Source of the DNA: CAYPLH01 sp964411505
Lineage (GTDB): Bacteria > Bacillota > Clostridia > CAYPLH01 > DUMO01
NCBI GenBank assembly: GCA_964411505.1
Contig: CAYPLH010000010.1
Coordinates: 1-64,000, forward strand
Reading direction: 5' to 3'
DNA length: 64,000 bases
Each line of letters begins with the position of its first letter. The first letter of the stretch is position 1. The translations under genes were made by a program, and so were the position numbers. The notes under the pieces are model-generated. The model was not told the DNA's origin. It did no database searches and worked only from the letters and a program-made list of their open reading frames with translations. Positions 25,382 to 34,660 of this stretch are shown here, piece by piece.

Positions 25382-26521
25382 TCAATACAAGATCAGTTTT
25401 TTACCATTTAACCTAGTCAAGTCCACATCTTTTTCAACCAATGACGGTATAGTTACGGTATCCGGGTTTCCGTCACTTATAAACTGCTCACTTCTTGCAA
25501 GGTTCTCAAGCCACCAGTTAAGATCAAAATCAATGGGGTTTATCCCTGGCGACCTTACCCTGTGTGTTGAAAGTGGATTAAAGCTTTTGTTGATGGGTGA
25601 ATAGGTTGGGTCCCATCCAACACGCATAATTGCCCTATTCGCATATTCTGTTCCTTCATATTCTCCCTGCACAACATATCCTGCAAGTTCACCCTCTGCA
25701 TTATGTCCTAAAGGTAAAGCCAGCGATTTAAACAAATAGCCGGAAATAATCTCATCCATTTTCTTCTGATTTCCGCCAACCTCTTTTAGTATTTTTGATT
25801 TATCAGCCTGTGAAAGGTCGATATGTGTCAGTGTGTGATTTCCTATCTCAAATCCTCTTTCTATAAGATAATCCAGCCTTTCTTCTATGGTTCCTTCACC
25901 AATAAAAGTGTTGGCTGCTAGGCTCACATAAAAGGTACCCTCCAATCCAAAATCAGGATGTTTTCTATGAAATTCCTCCATTATACCCACTGCGGATTTG
26001 GGATTAACTTTTAAGGAATCATCTTCTTTAATCAGGTTAAACTGCCCCTTTGAACCGTCGTCAAAGGTAAACACCATTGGTATACAACCTCTTGGTACCA
26101 AAATTTCATTATCAAGAAAATTCTGTAAGGATATCAATCTATAATCCTTCTCATACAATATAGAAAGCAGCTTTTCAAAATCGGTAAAGGTAATCGTGAA
26201 CTCTCCGTTATCATATTCCGATGGTGTAAAGCTTTCAACAAAATTATGAAACATAACAACCATAACTCTCCCAGCCTCATTGGGTTTGTAATCTCCTTGT
26301 CCTGGAATTGGAGGGGGTGTCGGAGAAGGAAGAGGGCTGACCTTTTGCGAAGCATCTGATGTTGGTTCAGATGTTGGCTGAGTAGTATAATCAGTTGGAT
26401 TTTGACTTTCAAAAGGTGTCTTCCCAGTATCGGACTTCGCTTTTTCATTGATTAAGCTATTTCCACATCCTGAAATAAGCAATGATATTACAACAAACAT
26501 AACTGCAAATAATTTCTTCAT
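25382..26521 (-). CDS. Polysaccharide deacetylase (NodB-fold) lipoprotein
   Basis: 379 aa. Lipoprotein signal with lipobox ISGCG (Cys about 19), a Ser/Thr/Pro linker to about residue 75, then a NodB homology domain. Catalytic pieces are MVFTFDDGSKGQF (Asp-Asp pair) and GNHTLTHIDL (metal His pair). The substrate is probably peptidoglycan or another N-acetylated glycan at the cell surface. The segment between the motifs, with KHPDFGLEGTFYV, is typical. AAAAGGAG precedes the ATG. It follows the corrinoid adenosyltransferase gene by 24 bp, and co-transcription is likely although the functions are unrelated. Confidence 0.88.
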   Translation of the reverse strand: MKKLFAVMFVVISLLISGCGNSLINEKAKSDTGKTPFESQNPTDYTTQPTSEPTSDASQKVSPLPSPTPPPIPGQGDYKPNEAGRVMVVMFHNFVESFTPSEYDNGEFTITFTDFEKLLSILYEKDYRLISLQNFLDNEILVPRGCIPMVFTFDDGSKGQFNLIKEDDSLKVNPKSAVGIMEEFHRKHPDFGLEGTFYVSLAANTFIGEGTIEERLDYLIERGFEIGNHTLTHIDLSQADKSKILKEVGGNQKKMDEIISGYLFKSLALPLGHNAEGELAGYVVQGEYEGTEYANRAIMRVGWDPTYSPINKSFNPLSTHRVRSPGINPIDFDLNWWLENLARSEQFISDGNPDTVTIPSLVEKDVDLTRLNGKKLILY

Positions 26522-26545
26522 ATGTTGCTCCTTTTGTTCTGCTTT

Positions 26546-27070
26546 TCAGTATTCTATTCCTTTTCTTGCCTGTACCCCATTTGTCATAGGGTGTTTGATT
26601 TCCAAAATTTCAGAAACATAATCAGCTTTTTCAATCAGCTTAAGGGGTGCTTTTCTACCTGTGAGAACCAGTTCAAGCTTTTCAGGTTTATTGTTTATGA
26701 ACTCTATCAGTGTTTCGCATGTTAAAAGACCATTTTCTATTGTACCCAGTATTTCATCCAATATAAGAAGGTCTACATCACCTTTGATAGCACTTTTTAC
26801 CGCATACTTATAGCACTCCTCAGTTGCTTTTTTAAGTTGCTTTTTTTCTTCATCATTCATCTGCCAAAAAAAGCCTTTGACATCATCAGATTTATAAATA
26901 TTAAAACCTTCCACCTTTGAAAGTGTTTTGAGTTCACTGCTCTCACCACTTTTTAAAAACTGCACCATAAGCGCATTATATCCACTACCTACTGCTCTGA
27001 TACCAAGACCTATCGCACAAGTTGTCTTTCCTTTTCCATTCCCAAAATATATATGAACCAAACCTCTCAA
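26546..27070 (-). CDS. cobO: Cob(I)yrinic acid a,c-diamide adenosyltransferase (CobA/BtuR type)
   Basis: 174 aa. It transfers the adenosyl group of ATP to cobalt in corrinoids, for B12 synthesis or salvage. P-loop GNGKGKTTCAIG (about 10-21), the MVQFLK strand, LLILDEILGTIENG and the C-terminal ADYVSEILEIKHPMTNGVQARKGIE-type ending (family hallmark HP...G..AR.GIE) are seen. It begins with TTG (AAAGGAA 6-9 nt upstream); a second TTG three codons later is possible. No other cobalamin gene is nearby and no cobalamin riboswitch was seen. Confidence 0.9.
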   Translation of the reverse strand: MRGLVHIYFGNGKGKTTCAIGLGIRAVGSGYNALMVQFLKSGESSELKTLSKVEGFNIYKSDDVKGFFWQMNDEEKKQLKKATEECYKYAVKSAIKGDVDLLILDEILGTIENGLLTCETLIEFINNKPEKLELVLTGRKAPLKLIEKADYVSEILEIKHPMTNGVQARKGIEY

Positions 27071-27422
27071 AGCCTATTCCTTCTTTCGCTTTATACAATC
27101 TAAATGATATTTGTTTCATTAATATAAATTTTATATCTGTAGTTTTAATTATAGCTTACAAAGGTGTAGCAGGCAAATATTATATACCAATATCATGTAA
27201 CAAAAAGAACATTGGATTTATTCTGCTACACTATATCATTTATTACAACTTTTTCGAATGAAGCTGATTAAAGATGTACCCGTCTTAATCATTAAATATA
27301 ATGAAAAACTTTATTAAAATAATATAATTTGAATAATTTACCGTATAAATGTAAAACTATAGATGAAAAACTTCATAAATCAGACTTTTTTATAAAACAA
27401 TTTAACGAATTGAGGTGATAAT
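27071..27422. other. Intergenic DNA, no feature recognised
   Basis: Very AT-rich divergent region between cobO and the small plus-strand gene at 27423. No convincing coding frame, repeat or riboswitch was identified. A promoter for the small gene is expected but cannot be placed with confidence. Confidence 0.3.
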
Positions 27423-27554
27423 GTGGCAAAAAAGAATAAAAACAAAGCTAGAAAGCAAAGCACAGAATTTTCTAATGAACTTTCTCGTTTTGAATCAAAT
27501 GAAGAACAACAGCAGCAGCAAAACAAAAAGTCCAAGCAAGATAGAAATTGCTAA
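27423..27554 (+). CDS. 43-aa Lys/Gln-rich small protein, possibly spore-associated
   Basis: GTG start with GAGGTG 5 nt upstream. The product, MAKKNKNKARKQSTEFSNEL then SRFESNEEQQQQQNKKSKQD and RNC, is hydrophilic with a polyglutamine run. It resembles small acid-soluble spore proteins in size and composition only (the STEFSNEL segment recalls the FGTEFASE repeat of gamma-type SASP); no family is claimed. A strong terminator follows the stop. An alternative frame over the same bases (27415-27597) has its start at the SD itself and runs through the terminator, so it is less credible. Confidence 0.6.
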   Translation: MAKKNKNKARKQSTEFSNELSRFESNEEQQQQQNKKSKQDRNC

Positions 27555-27561
27555 GTATTTG

Positions 27562-27590
27562 AAAAACTCCCGGATTAACCGGGAGTTTTT
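27562..27590. terminator. Bidirectional terminator
   Basis: AAAAACTCCCGG and CCGGGAGTTTTT form a perfect 12-bp stem around a 5-nt loop. It serves the plus-strand small gene and ends at the stop of the convergent amidohydrolase gene. Confidence 0.85.
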
Positions 27591-28930
27591 CATGTGAGGT
27601 TAATATCATCTGCTGAGAAATATTTCTTTGCAAAAAGTTTATCTGCAAATTCCATATATTCCTTCTTTGACTTAAAATAAGGGTTGTATTTTTCCACTAA
27701 TTCCAAAGCAGTTTTTGCTTTATTACTCAATAATCTTACCGCTAAAAGTGCAAGATATTTTGAACCTAACACATACGCTGTTTCAAAGTCTACCAGTTTA
27801 TAGTCAGCACTATGTGTCCCTCCCTGCGAACCACTTATGTAAGGCTGAATTATAGGCATTAGCATCGATAGGTCTCCCACATCTGTAGACCCTGTCCCAT
27901 GACCTCTTTCAATTATTTCATTTTCATCTACCATCTCAAGCATAATTTCTTTTGTTAAATCTTTGAACTTTTTCACATAGGTTGCAGGAAAATACCCAGG
28001 CAAGTCTTCAATTTCCACTTCAGCTCCCACTGATATAGCGCTACCGGCAAGTGCCCTATCTACCTTCTTGTTGGCTTCCAGAATTGCCTCAATTGTTTTA
28101 CCGCGAACAAAAGTCTCCATTTGTACATCGCTAGGGATCACATTTACGATATCTCCACCTTTTGTTATTATTGGGTGAACCCTAATATAATCCTTTTCTG
28201 TAAAAGTTTCTCTTATTGCATTTATTGCAGATAGACCAAGGTTTGCTGCATATAATGCGTTAATACCCTTATGGGGAGCTCCTCCTGCATGAGCTGCCTT
28301 GCCGATATACTTTATTTTCTTTACTATACAACCATTACTTGAGCTTGGAATAACCATTTTTGCACCGGGGTTTGATCCTATATGTACTAAAGCTCCAATT
28401 TGCACATCATCAAACCAGCCTCTTGACAAAAGCTCAGGTTTTCCGCCAAGATAACGTATTACTCCATTCTCTCTCAGTTCCTTCCGAAAAGCAATTTCTA
28501 TATATTCTTCTGCTGGAACAGCAATAAAATGAATCTTCCCTGACAAATGTTCCAATACGCCTGAATCCAAAAGCCCTATAGCAGCACCTATCATATCAGC
28601 AATCTGTACATTATGACCACAAGCATGAACAGCACCTGTTTTTTTATCACTTGCAGGATGCTCTCTGCAGATTACAGAATCCAGCTCTCCCATTATAGCA
28701 AGTCCGGGACCTGGTTTTCCGGTATCAATAGTTGCCTTAACACCGGGAATATTACCTGCTTCAATAAAAGAAAGCCCAAGTTCTTTGAACTTTTCAGCTA
28801 CCTTGCCAGATGTTCGGAACTCTTTGTAACCAGTTTCAGGGTTATCGAAAACATCCTCACCAAAAGCAATTATCTCTTCCTTTCTGCGGTCTATGCTTTT
28901 GACCACATTCGTCTTAAAAATATTATCCAT
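27590..28930 (-). CDS. M20 family amidohydrolase (AbgB-like)
   Basis: 446 aa metal-dependent peptidase/amidohydrolase of the M20 family. Metal-site motifs: GAVHACGHNVQIAD (about 83-96), VPAEEYIE (about 138) and the C-terminal GGTHSADYKLV. Members cleave aminoacyl amides such as p-aminobenzoyl-glutamate, indole-acyl amino acids or dipeptides; the substrate is unknown. Start ATG with an AGGTG upstream. Its stop lies against the terminator stem. The HAD phosphatase gene ends 4 bp upstream of the start, so they form an operon. Confidence 0.85.
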   Translation of the reverse strand: MDNIFKTNVVKSIDRRKEEIIAFGEDVFDNPETGYKEFRTSGKVAEKFKELGLSFIEAGNIPGVKATIDTGKPGPGLAIMGELDSVICREHPASDKKTGAVHACGHNVQIADMIGAAIGLLDSGVLEHLSGKIHFIAVPAEEYIEIAFRKELRENGVIRYLGGKPELLSRGWFDDVQIGALVHIGSNPGAKMVIPSSSNGCIVKKIKYIGKAAHAGGAPHKGINALYAANLGLSAINAIRETFTEKDYIRVHPIITKGGDIVNVIPSDVQMETFVRGKTIEAILEANKKVDRALAGSAISVGAEVEIEDLPGYFPATYVKKFKDLTKEIMLEMVDENEIIERGHGTGSTDVGDLSMLMPIIQPYISGSQGGTHSADYKLVDFETAYVLGSKYLALLAVRLLSNKAKTALELVEKYNPYFKSKKEYMEFADKLFAKKYFSADDINLT

Positions 28931-28933
28931 CTT

Positions 28934-29743
28934 TTACACCTCTTTTGTTATATTAAGTATATATTTTTCAATAACATGTGCTACACCATCTTCATCATTT
29001 GTAAAGGTAACAAAATCAGCTTTGCTTTTAATGTCGTCGGGTGAATTTCCCATTGCAACACCTAAACCTGCATATTCTATCATCGAAAGATCATTATATC
29101 CGTCGCCAATTGCTATCATCTCTTCTCTGGATATTCCAAAATACTCCCCCAACCTTTCCATAGCTATTGCCTTTGATGCCTTTTGATCAACAAACTCTAA
29201 GAAATATGGTCTTGAGGTATGATAGTTTACATTACCCGAAAGCAATAAACCTACCTTTTTGCTATACTCATTAATTGTTTCAACCTCATCATACCACAAG
29301 ATTTTTGTAGCACCATCCCTAAAGGACTCTGCATTTTTAAATGCTTGAGGTGGGATATTCGAAATTGTACTGTAATTTATAGCCTTTTCATTGAGTGGGC
29401 TTGCATACACTAGGTTATTATTCCACACTATCACCGTAGTTTTATAATCCATCCCAAGCTCAATAATTGATTTTGCATCTTCATATGAAAGTTTTTGTTC
29501 ATAAAGTATTTCAAAAGATTCACCCATAACTACCATTGCGCCGTTATAAGTTATAACAGGAAAATTTAAGCCCAAGGTTTTTACAATACTTTGCACACCT
29601 TGTACCGGTCTTCCTGTTGAAATTGTAAAAATCAAGCCCTTTTCAACACCTTTTTTGATTGCTTCCTTTGTCTTTAATGTAATTTGGTCATTATTATCAA
29701 GTAATGTTCCATCTATATCAACAGCCATTAGTTTATATTTCAA
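28934..29743 (-). CDS. Cof-type HAD-IIB family phosphatase
   Basis: 269 aa from a TTG at 29743 (AAGGGG 9 nt upstream); the frame is open to 29752. Motif I DIDGTLLD, motif II in TISTGRP, Lys in KASKAIAMERLGE and motif III IAIGDGYNDLSMI are intact. C2-capped HAD hydrolases of this type dephosphorylate sugar phosphates, FMN or other small metabolites. No clue to the substrate comes from its partner, an M20 amidohydrolase, whose gene follows after 3 bp. Confidence 0.88.
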   Translation of the reverse strand: MKYKLMAVDIDGTLLDNNDQITLKTKEAIKKGVEKGLIFTISTGRPVQGVQSIVKTLGLNFPVITYNGAMVVMGESFEILYEQKLSYEDAKSIIELGMDYKTTVIVWNNNLVYASPLNEKAINYSTISNIPPQAFKNAESFRDGATKILWYDEVETINEYSKKVGLLLSGNVNYHTSRPYFLEFVDQKASKAIAMERLGEYFGISREEMIAIGDGYNDLSMIEYAGLGVAMGNSPDDIKSKADFVTFTNDEDGVAHVIEKYILNITKEV

Positions 29744-29844
29744 TATTCGCAACCCCTTTTTATAATCTTCATATTATTGTATAATAAAAAGCAAAAAACG
29801 TCGAGTAGTGTATTAGCTTTCCTGCAACAATGGAGGTTGCTATT

Positions 29845-31416
29845 TTGAATAAAGAAAAGATTGGATTTTATAGTGTTGATATTATTATAGATAAGGATGA
29901 AAGACCATGGCTTATAGAAGTAAATGGTTGCAACAGTGGTTTTAATGGGTTTTATCCCGCATACGGCAACTTTGACCTGCAAGAAAGACTTGTATCTGCA
30001 TTCGGTGATTTTGCCAGAAACAGGACTATTTATGTTGTAACTCATCTTGTTACAAACGGAGAGATGCCACAGGGTTTCTTGGATAATCTTATTAGTGAAC
30101 TTATGTTTTACAAGGGGTCTGATAAGCTGGGGTTGGATCTTGACCTTGGCACATCTGGAGCAATGTGGAACAGGATGAGACAAGACAAAAATGTATCTTC
30201 AGGCAGTTCATCTATAGAAACACTTTTTTCTGGAAATACGCTTTTTAAAAAGGTCTTCATTGACGCATCAAACCCAAGTTATGTTATCCCGGTAGAATAT
30301 TTTAATGAAAAACATACATTTGGAAGCTTCTTTATAAAAGATAGTATCAAATCCAAGGTTCCTGCTATCTCACTTTCAGAGAATGATATACTCTGGTATA
30401 GATGTCCTTCTGTTGCTTTTATCAACCCAGCTGGCTGCATCCAAATCAACCCAGAATTTCCTGATGAGGCTATGGCAGATAATAAACTGTTTTTATATGA
30501 GCTCCTAAGTAAAAAATTTAAAGAAAATATCCCAGAATATATACCTTGTGGCAACCTTTGCTCAAACTCCAATGATATAAAAAGATTTGTCGATGGTAAG
30601 GTAAACAGTCTTTTTATAAAAAAGCCTCTTGTCGGAACCAAAGCCCGAGGAATAGATATAATGCGTGGGATCGACCTTGATGATTATGCCCTGCGGATTA
30701 AAAAACTAGAAGAGCAAACAAGAGAAGTATTACCTGCCGAATTAACCGGCGTACCATGGCTGTTGGCAGCAGGAGCATTAAGCTACGATCTCAGTCTTGT
30801 AAGCATGCTTGTCCCTTCCCGCCATGTCTTTTGTCGAAAGACTAAACGCAACCATCATGGATGCATCCGTGCATTAATTGCTGCTCATGAAGATAGCACA
30901 GGCAAAAGAGACTTAAGATACCTTGGAGCTTACTGGCGGCTAGCATCTATGCCTATTGACAGTGATGCGCTCTTGTGGGAGCGATATGTGGGTAGCCTGT
31001 CTCAAGGATCCTACTGTGAGCCTGTACAGCCTTTTGAATTAAATATTGTTAAGGATTTTTCAGTTTCGGTCATTTCTGAATACCTAGATAAAATTAGAAC
31101 AGCACCAAAGAATCGGTCAGAATTTAAAAATTATGAAAAGAATTACTGGATTAATCACTATTTTGACAATAGCGTATTGCTAAGAGATAATGATACACAG
31201 AATTCTTTCATTCAAAGCATCAAAAAGTGCGAGAAAATATTGGATGCTGCAAAGGACAAAGCCGAAAAACTAGGATTTAGAAATAATCCATTAAGTGTGC
31301 TGACAAAAGAGCAGATTGTTAAGGGTAACTTTACTTATCTTATTGCTCAGCCAGAAAGGATTCGTTTGCAACAGCCCATTCCTGATAATTGTCATACTGT
31401 TTCAAATTCTGATTAA
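29845..31416 (+). CDS. Protein resembling a circularly permuted ATP-grasp ligase
   Basis: 523 aa from a TTG at 29845 with GGAGG 8 nt upstream; an ATG at 29830 would place the SD inside the coding region. Near the N-terminus, SVDIIIDKDERPWLIEVNG looks like the metal-binding C-terminal motif of ATP-grasp enzymes (acidic residue, E-x-N). The segment that should precede it, a DNKLFLYELLSKKF helix followed by LFIKKPLVGTKARGID (ATP-binding Lys and glycine loop), appears about 200 residues later. That order is seen in circularly permuted ATP-grasp families and glutathionylspermidine synthase. The last 77 bp overlap the GH18 gene on the other strand. Ligase function and substrate are inference; a TATAAT lies at 29780. 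Confidence 0.6.
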   Translation: MNKEKIGFYSVDIIIDKDERPWLIEVNGCNSGFNGFYPAYGNFDLQERLVSAFGDFARNRTIYVVTHLVTNGEMPQGFLDNLISELMFYKGSDKLGLDLDLGTSGAMWNRMRQDKNVSSGSSSIETLFSGNTLFKKVFIDASNPSYVIPVEYFNEKHTFGSFFIKDSIKSKVPAISLSENDILWYRCPSVAFINPAGCIQINPEFPDEAMADNKLFLYELLSKKFKENIPEYIPCGNLCSNSNDIKRFVDGKVNSLFIKKPLVGTKARGIDIMRGIDLDDYALRIKKLEEQTREVLPAELTGVPWLLAAGALSYDLSLVSMLVPSRHVFCRKTKRNHHGCIRALIAAHEDSTGKRDLRYLGAYWRLASMPIDSDALLWERYVGSLSQGSYCEPVQPFELNIVKDFSVSVISEYLDKIRTAPKNRSEFKNYEKNYWINHYFDNSVLLRDNDTQNSFIQSIKKCEKILDAAKDKAEKLGFRNNPLSVLTKEQIVKGNFTYLIAQPERIRLQQPIPDNCHTVSNSD

Positions 31417-33160
31417 GCACACTCCAAACCTCTTCTGTTTCAAAGGTTTTGCTCCAACTGGCTGTTCCTGCAAGTTTATATTTGTGTACAAGGGCTGATT
31501 TTAGATTTATTGAATTGAAATCCTCCAACCATATTTTATAAACTGCATCATCTTTTTTGTACCAAGCATAATACTGGCTGCTTTTACTGTCCCACCTTAC
31601 AGACGCGTCATTCTCTTTGACAAGCTCCTCTGCTCGTTCCATGGTTACAGCCCCTGGACTTGTGACTACAACCTTACCATTCTCATTCTTTTCTTCCTTC
31701 CATACTCTTACATAGAAGGGCAATCCTAAAAGCAGTTTTTCTCTTGGAACCAGCTCAAGCATCTTCTGAACATTCTTTTCGACCCAACCAAGCTCTGCGA
31801 CAGAGCCTGCCACAGGACTTGATGCCCAATGCTGGTCATAAGTCATTACCATTATATAATCCACCACCTGTGCGTAAGCCTCGCGGTCATAGCACAGTGA
31901 GTAGTTTTCACTTCCGTCAGGAACCCCCACATCAATTGATACGATTAAGCCCTGCTCCTTTAATAACGGAGTTATTTCACGAACAAACTGGGTCAATGCA
32001 TCCTTATTTCTATAATAAACATTTTCAAAATCAATATTTACGCCATCCAATTCATATAAAGCACAATAGGCCAGTATCTGTTTAATTAGATTTTCTCTTG
32101 CTTGGGTATTGCTGAGAAGTTTCTCAGTGTTGTCCGGATTTCTGAACTCGTTTTGCAAAAGAGCCCATACTTGGTAGCCAAGTTCATGGGCTCTGTCTAT
32201 ATATATCTTATCACAGCGATTCAAAATATCACCGTTTTCATTAATGACTTCAAAAAAAGTAGGCGACAAAACATCCAGTCCATCTATCTTTGTTATCTCA
32301 GGTCTGTTCCCATAAGTCATCTGCCACACTAGGTTCAGTTTGCCTGTTTCAGGAGTCCATACAGGTCCGTCAAATTCTTTTATAGGTTTATGTTTTACCA
32401 TAATCTTTCTTACAACAACATGCTTTTTTTCTATAAACCCAATTATCCCTTCAGAAGTTCGTACTTTATACCAATTATCATATGTTTCAAAAACTCTTAG
32501 CAGGTTTTCTTCTTCATTAGCGGTACCAAAATCAAATTTTTTTAATACGGGATATCGTATAGACATTCCTTTTCTAACACATGCTTCCAGATCAATCGGT
32601 TCTGCTATTTCCCTAATACTATTGTTGTAATCAATTATAATAACATTGCTACCCCTTTTATAGTTAATCTCAATATCGTAGTATTCACTTAGAAAATCAA
32701 TTGGAATATAAACTGTATTATTTTCTTTATATGCTGGTATGTTCAGTTTTATAGGTTCATTATTTACAAATGCGTCAAGATTCCCAGTTCTCATCCGAAT
32801 AACTCTATTATCAGTTGTAATAGTTACAACTTCAAGTTCTTCATCCCACCAAATGTATGGATCAAAATATTGTCTTATAACTTCTAACGGCAAAAGTATT
32901 TCCTCGTCTATTATTTGCGCAGATGGTTCACTTGTCACATGTTCGCCTTCTATTACCAAATTAAGCTCACCTTCGACAAAAGCGGGAATGATACTATTGT
33001 TAGGAACAAAGTAGTAACGGTATATTGTAATTGATGGAATTATAATACCGGCAATCGAAACAGTAATAACAACAATTACCAGTAACACGATAAGAAAATT
33101 CCTCAAAAAATGAACCCCCAAAATTGTATTTATTGAGTACTTTAGTACGTCAAACCTCAA
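31340..33160 (-). CDS. GH18 glycoside hydrolase with copper-amine-oxidase N and SH3-like domains
   Basis: 606 aa. Membrane anchor at about 20-42, two copper-amine-oxidase-N-like repeats (65-178), an SH3-like segment (about 190-250), then a GH18 barrel (about 275-580). The catalytic DxxDxDxE-type motif is DGVNIDFE at 372-379; VMTYDQHWASSPVAG and GLPFYVRVW are other GH18 landmarks. Similar proteins (YaaH/SleL-like) hydrolyse N-acetylglucosamine bonds in spore cortex or wall; that is inference. It begins at TTG 33160; an alternative TTG at 33106 follows GGGGG. Its 3' end overlaps the convergent ATP-grasp-like gene by 77 bp, with no terminator between them. Confidence 0.87.
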   Translation of the reverse strand: MRFDVLKYSINTILGVHFLRNFLIVLLVIVVITVSIAGIIIPSITIYRYYFVPNNSIIPAFVEGELNLVIEGEHVTSEPSAQIIDEEILLPLEVIRQYFDPYIWWDEELEVVTITTDNRVIRMRTGNLDAFVNNEPIKLNIPAYKENNTVYIPIDFLSEYYDIEINYKRGSNVIIIDYNNSIREIAEPIDLEACVRKGMSIRYPVLKKFDFGTANEEENLLRVFETYDNWYKVRTSEGIIGFIEKKHVVVRKIMVKHKPIKEFDGPVWTPETGKLNLVWQMTYGNRPEITKIDGLDVLSPTFFEVINENGDILNRCDKIYIDRAHELGYQVWALLQNEFRNPDNTEKLLSNTQARENLIKQILAYCALYELDGVNIDFENVYYRNKDALTQFVREITPLLKEQGLIVSIDVGVPDGSENYSLCYDREAYAQVVDYIMVMTYDQHWASSPVAGSVAELGWVEKNVQKMLELVPREKLLLGLPFYVRVWKEEKNENGKVVVTSPGAVTMERAEELVKENDASVRWDSKSSQYYAWYKKDDAVYKIWLEDFNSINLKSALVHKYKLAGTASWSKTFETEEVWSVLNQNLKQYDNYQEWAVANESFLAEQ

Positions 33161-33243
33161 TTTTTATTCTAACTGCTCTTGCAGCCCATAAAATTTAAAT
33201 TCTAAAAGAAAGAATTCTTGTTTTATTACGAATATATATCCAA

Positions 33244-33750
33244 TTATTTGAATATTTTGCTTGGAATAAACAATCTGAACGCATTGAGCATTCTTTCATT
33301 CGGTTCAAAATACACTACTGTCCTTTGCCCCTTATAAGTAGTTACTAAAAAGAATACATCAGGAGAATCCATAGAAGATGCAGCTTCAATTTTATTTGAA
33401 ATATTCTTTATACTATCATTGTAATGATCGCCTTTTAATCTTGCAAGAATCTCAAATTCCTTGCAATTGCCACTAAAAATCCTTTTTCTTCTACTACGTG
33501 CAATAATCTTATCAATATCAATTTCTCCATTGGTTACTGAATACTCAAACTCAATACTTTTGGATTTTATAAGGTAATATGCACCATAAATAACTGCGAC
33601 ATCAAAAACTAGTTGCATTGTATTTACATAAGGAATCATAGGTATTATAAAAACAATCAGAAAGACGCACAAAAAAACAATTCCTGCACTTATCAGCGTA
33701 TCCTTTGATGTCTTCTTGCGCTCCACTATTTTTTCCATAAATGTATCCAT
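33244..33750 (-). CDS. Uncharacterised membrane protein
   Basis: 168 aa from ATG at 33750 with GGGAGG 7 nt upstream. Two transmembrane segments near the N-terminus (about 20-42 and 45-62) are followed by a soluble, alpha/beta domain ending FEPNERMLNAFRLFIPSKIFK. The soluble part looks like small clostridial DUF proteins of unknown function. It lies 83 bp upstream of the GH18 gene in the same direction and could be co-transcribed. Confidence 0.7.
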   Translation of the reverse strand: MDTFMEKIVERKKTSKDTLISAGIVFLCVFLIVFIIPMIPYVNTMQLVFDVAVIYGAYYLIKSKSIEFEYSVTNGEIDIDKIIARSRRKRIFSGNCKEFEILARLKGDHYNDSIKNISNKIEAASSMDSPDVFFLVTTYKGQRTVVYFEPNERMLNAFRLFIPSKIFK

Positions 33751-33807
33751 TATATATCCTCCCAAAACCTACCTTAGATAAATTATTTTCATGCTTATTT
33801 CATATCA

Positions 33808-33907
33808 TGATTATCCAGCCCTAATAGGAAGCCTGCTGCAAGCCTATGCATGCATAACTTGCAGCAGAAAGTCACTTTTGTGACTTTCTGGTTCATAATC
33901 ATATTAT
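33808..33907. repeat. Multi-hairpin structured element, copy A
   Basis: Two adjacent hairpins, CTGCTGCAAG/CTTGCAGCAG (33833-33867, 15-nt loop) and CAGAAAGTCAC/GTGACTTTCTG (33865-33890, TTTT loop), sit inside an outer pair: ATGATTATCCAG on the left and CTGGTTCATAATCAT on the right. The same layout recurs at 56044-56130. It lies in a divergent intergenic region about 100 bp before a GtrA gene. Confidence 0.6.
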
Positions 33908-34013
33908 AGCATACAAGTTATCATAATTCCATTTCGAAGTTGATTTTTTTTAGTCTATGTATAATTCAGGAAAAAAAAGAAATTATAATACAAGATACTA
34001 TATGGAGGTTTTA

Positions 34014-34472
34014 ATGGACTCGATAAAAAAATGGGTACTGGAAAAAAGTGATTTAGCAATTGTACAGTTTCTCAGGTATTCAGTTGTTGGAGGAATTGCA
34101 ACTGTTGTTGACTTTTTAATCTTTTATGTGCTTGCCAGTGTATTAGAATTTAACCACCTTGTCTGCAACACGTTGTCATTCACTTTTGGACTCATAATAA
34201 ACTATTTTTTAAGCAGCAAATGGGTTTTTAACGTTAAAACAAGCAGTCAGGCAAAAGATTTTGCAGTTTTTTCTGCTATTGGCATAGTGGGACTTGTACT
34301 GACTAATGTTTTCCTTTATTTATTGGTTGATTTGGGAGTTATAAATCGAATTTTTCATTTTTTGAGTGATGATTTGTCATTAATTTTATCAAAAATGATA
34401 ACAGTTGTAATCGTTTTGTTTTGGAATTTTACCGCCAGAAAAAAGCTTGTGTTCAAAGAAAGTACAATTTAA
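34014..34472 (+). CDS. GtrA family membrane protein
   Basis: 152 aa from ATG at 34014, which has GGAGG 5 nt upstream. Four transmembrane segments are evident, beginning FLRYSVVGGIATVVDFLIFY, with the family feature of a small polytopic protein and a basic C-terminus ARKKLVF. GtrA proteins are thought to flip or assist lipid-linked sugars made by GtrB-type glycosyltransferases. Such transferases are encoded at 40302 and 49340. A second GtrA is at 50320. Confidence 0.88.
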   Translation: MDSIKKWVLEKSDLAIVQFLRYSVVGGIATVVDFLIFYVLASVLEFNHLVCNTLSFTFGLIINYFLSSKWVFNVKTSSQAKDFAVFSAIGIVGLVLTNVFLYLLVDLGVINRIFHFLSDDLSLILSKMITVVIVLFWNFTARKKLVFKESTI

Positions 34473-34660
34473 CACAAAGTATTAGTACAACAATAAAAAA
34501 AATGATTACAACCCAGAAAGTCACCATGCAATGAAATTCAAACTGAAGTGTTTTTTAATTATAGTCGGTGTTTTATGTGCATTTTACTGATGTTATTATT
34601 TAACTTTGATGCTTATTTATACAGCAAAATAAATATTTCATGGTGAACGGAGAGATTTTA

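Noticed and set aside
27415..27597. 60-codon frame starting in the SD of the small gene
   Set aside because: Its start coincides with the ribosome binding site and it reads through the terminator stem; the GTG frame at 27423 ends properly before it.
29740..30183. 147-codon minus-strand frame
   Set aside because: It overlaps the 5' part of the ATP-grasp-like gene and the promoter region, and its sequence has no family resemblance.
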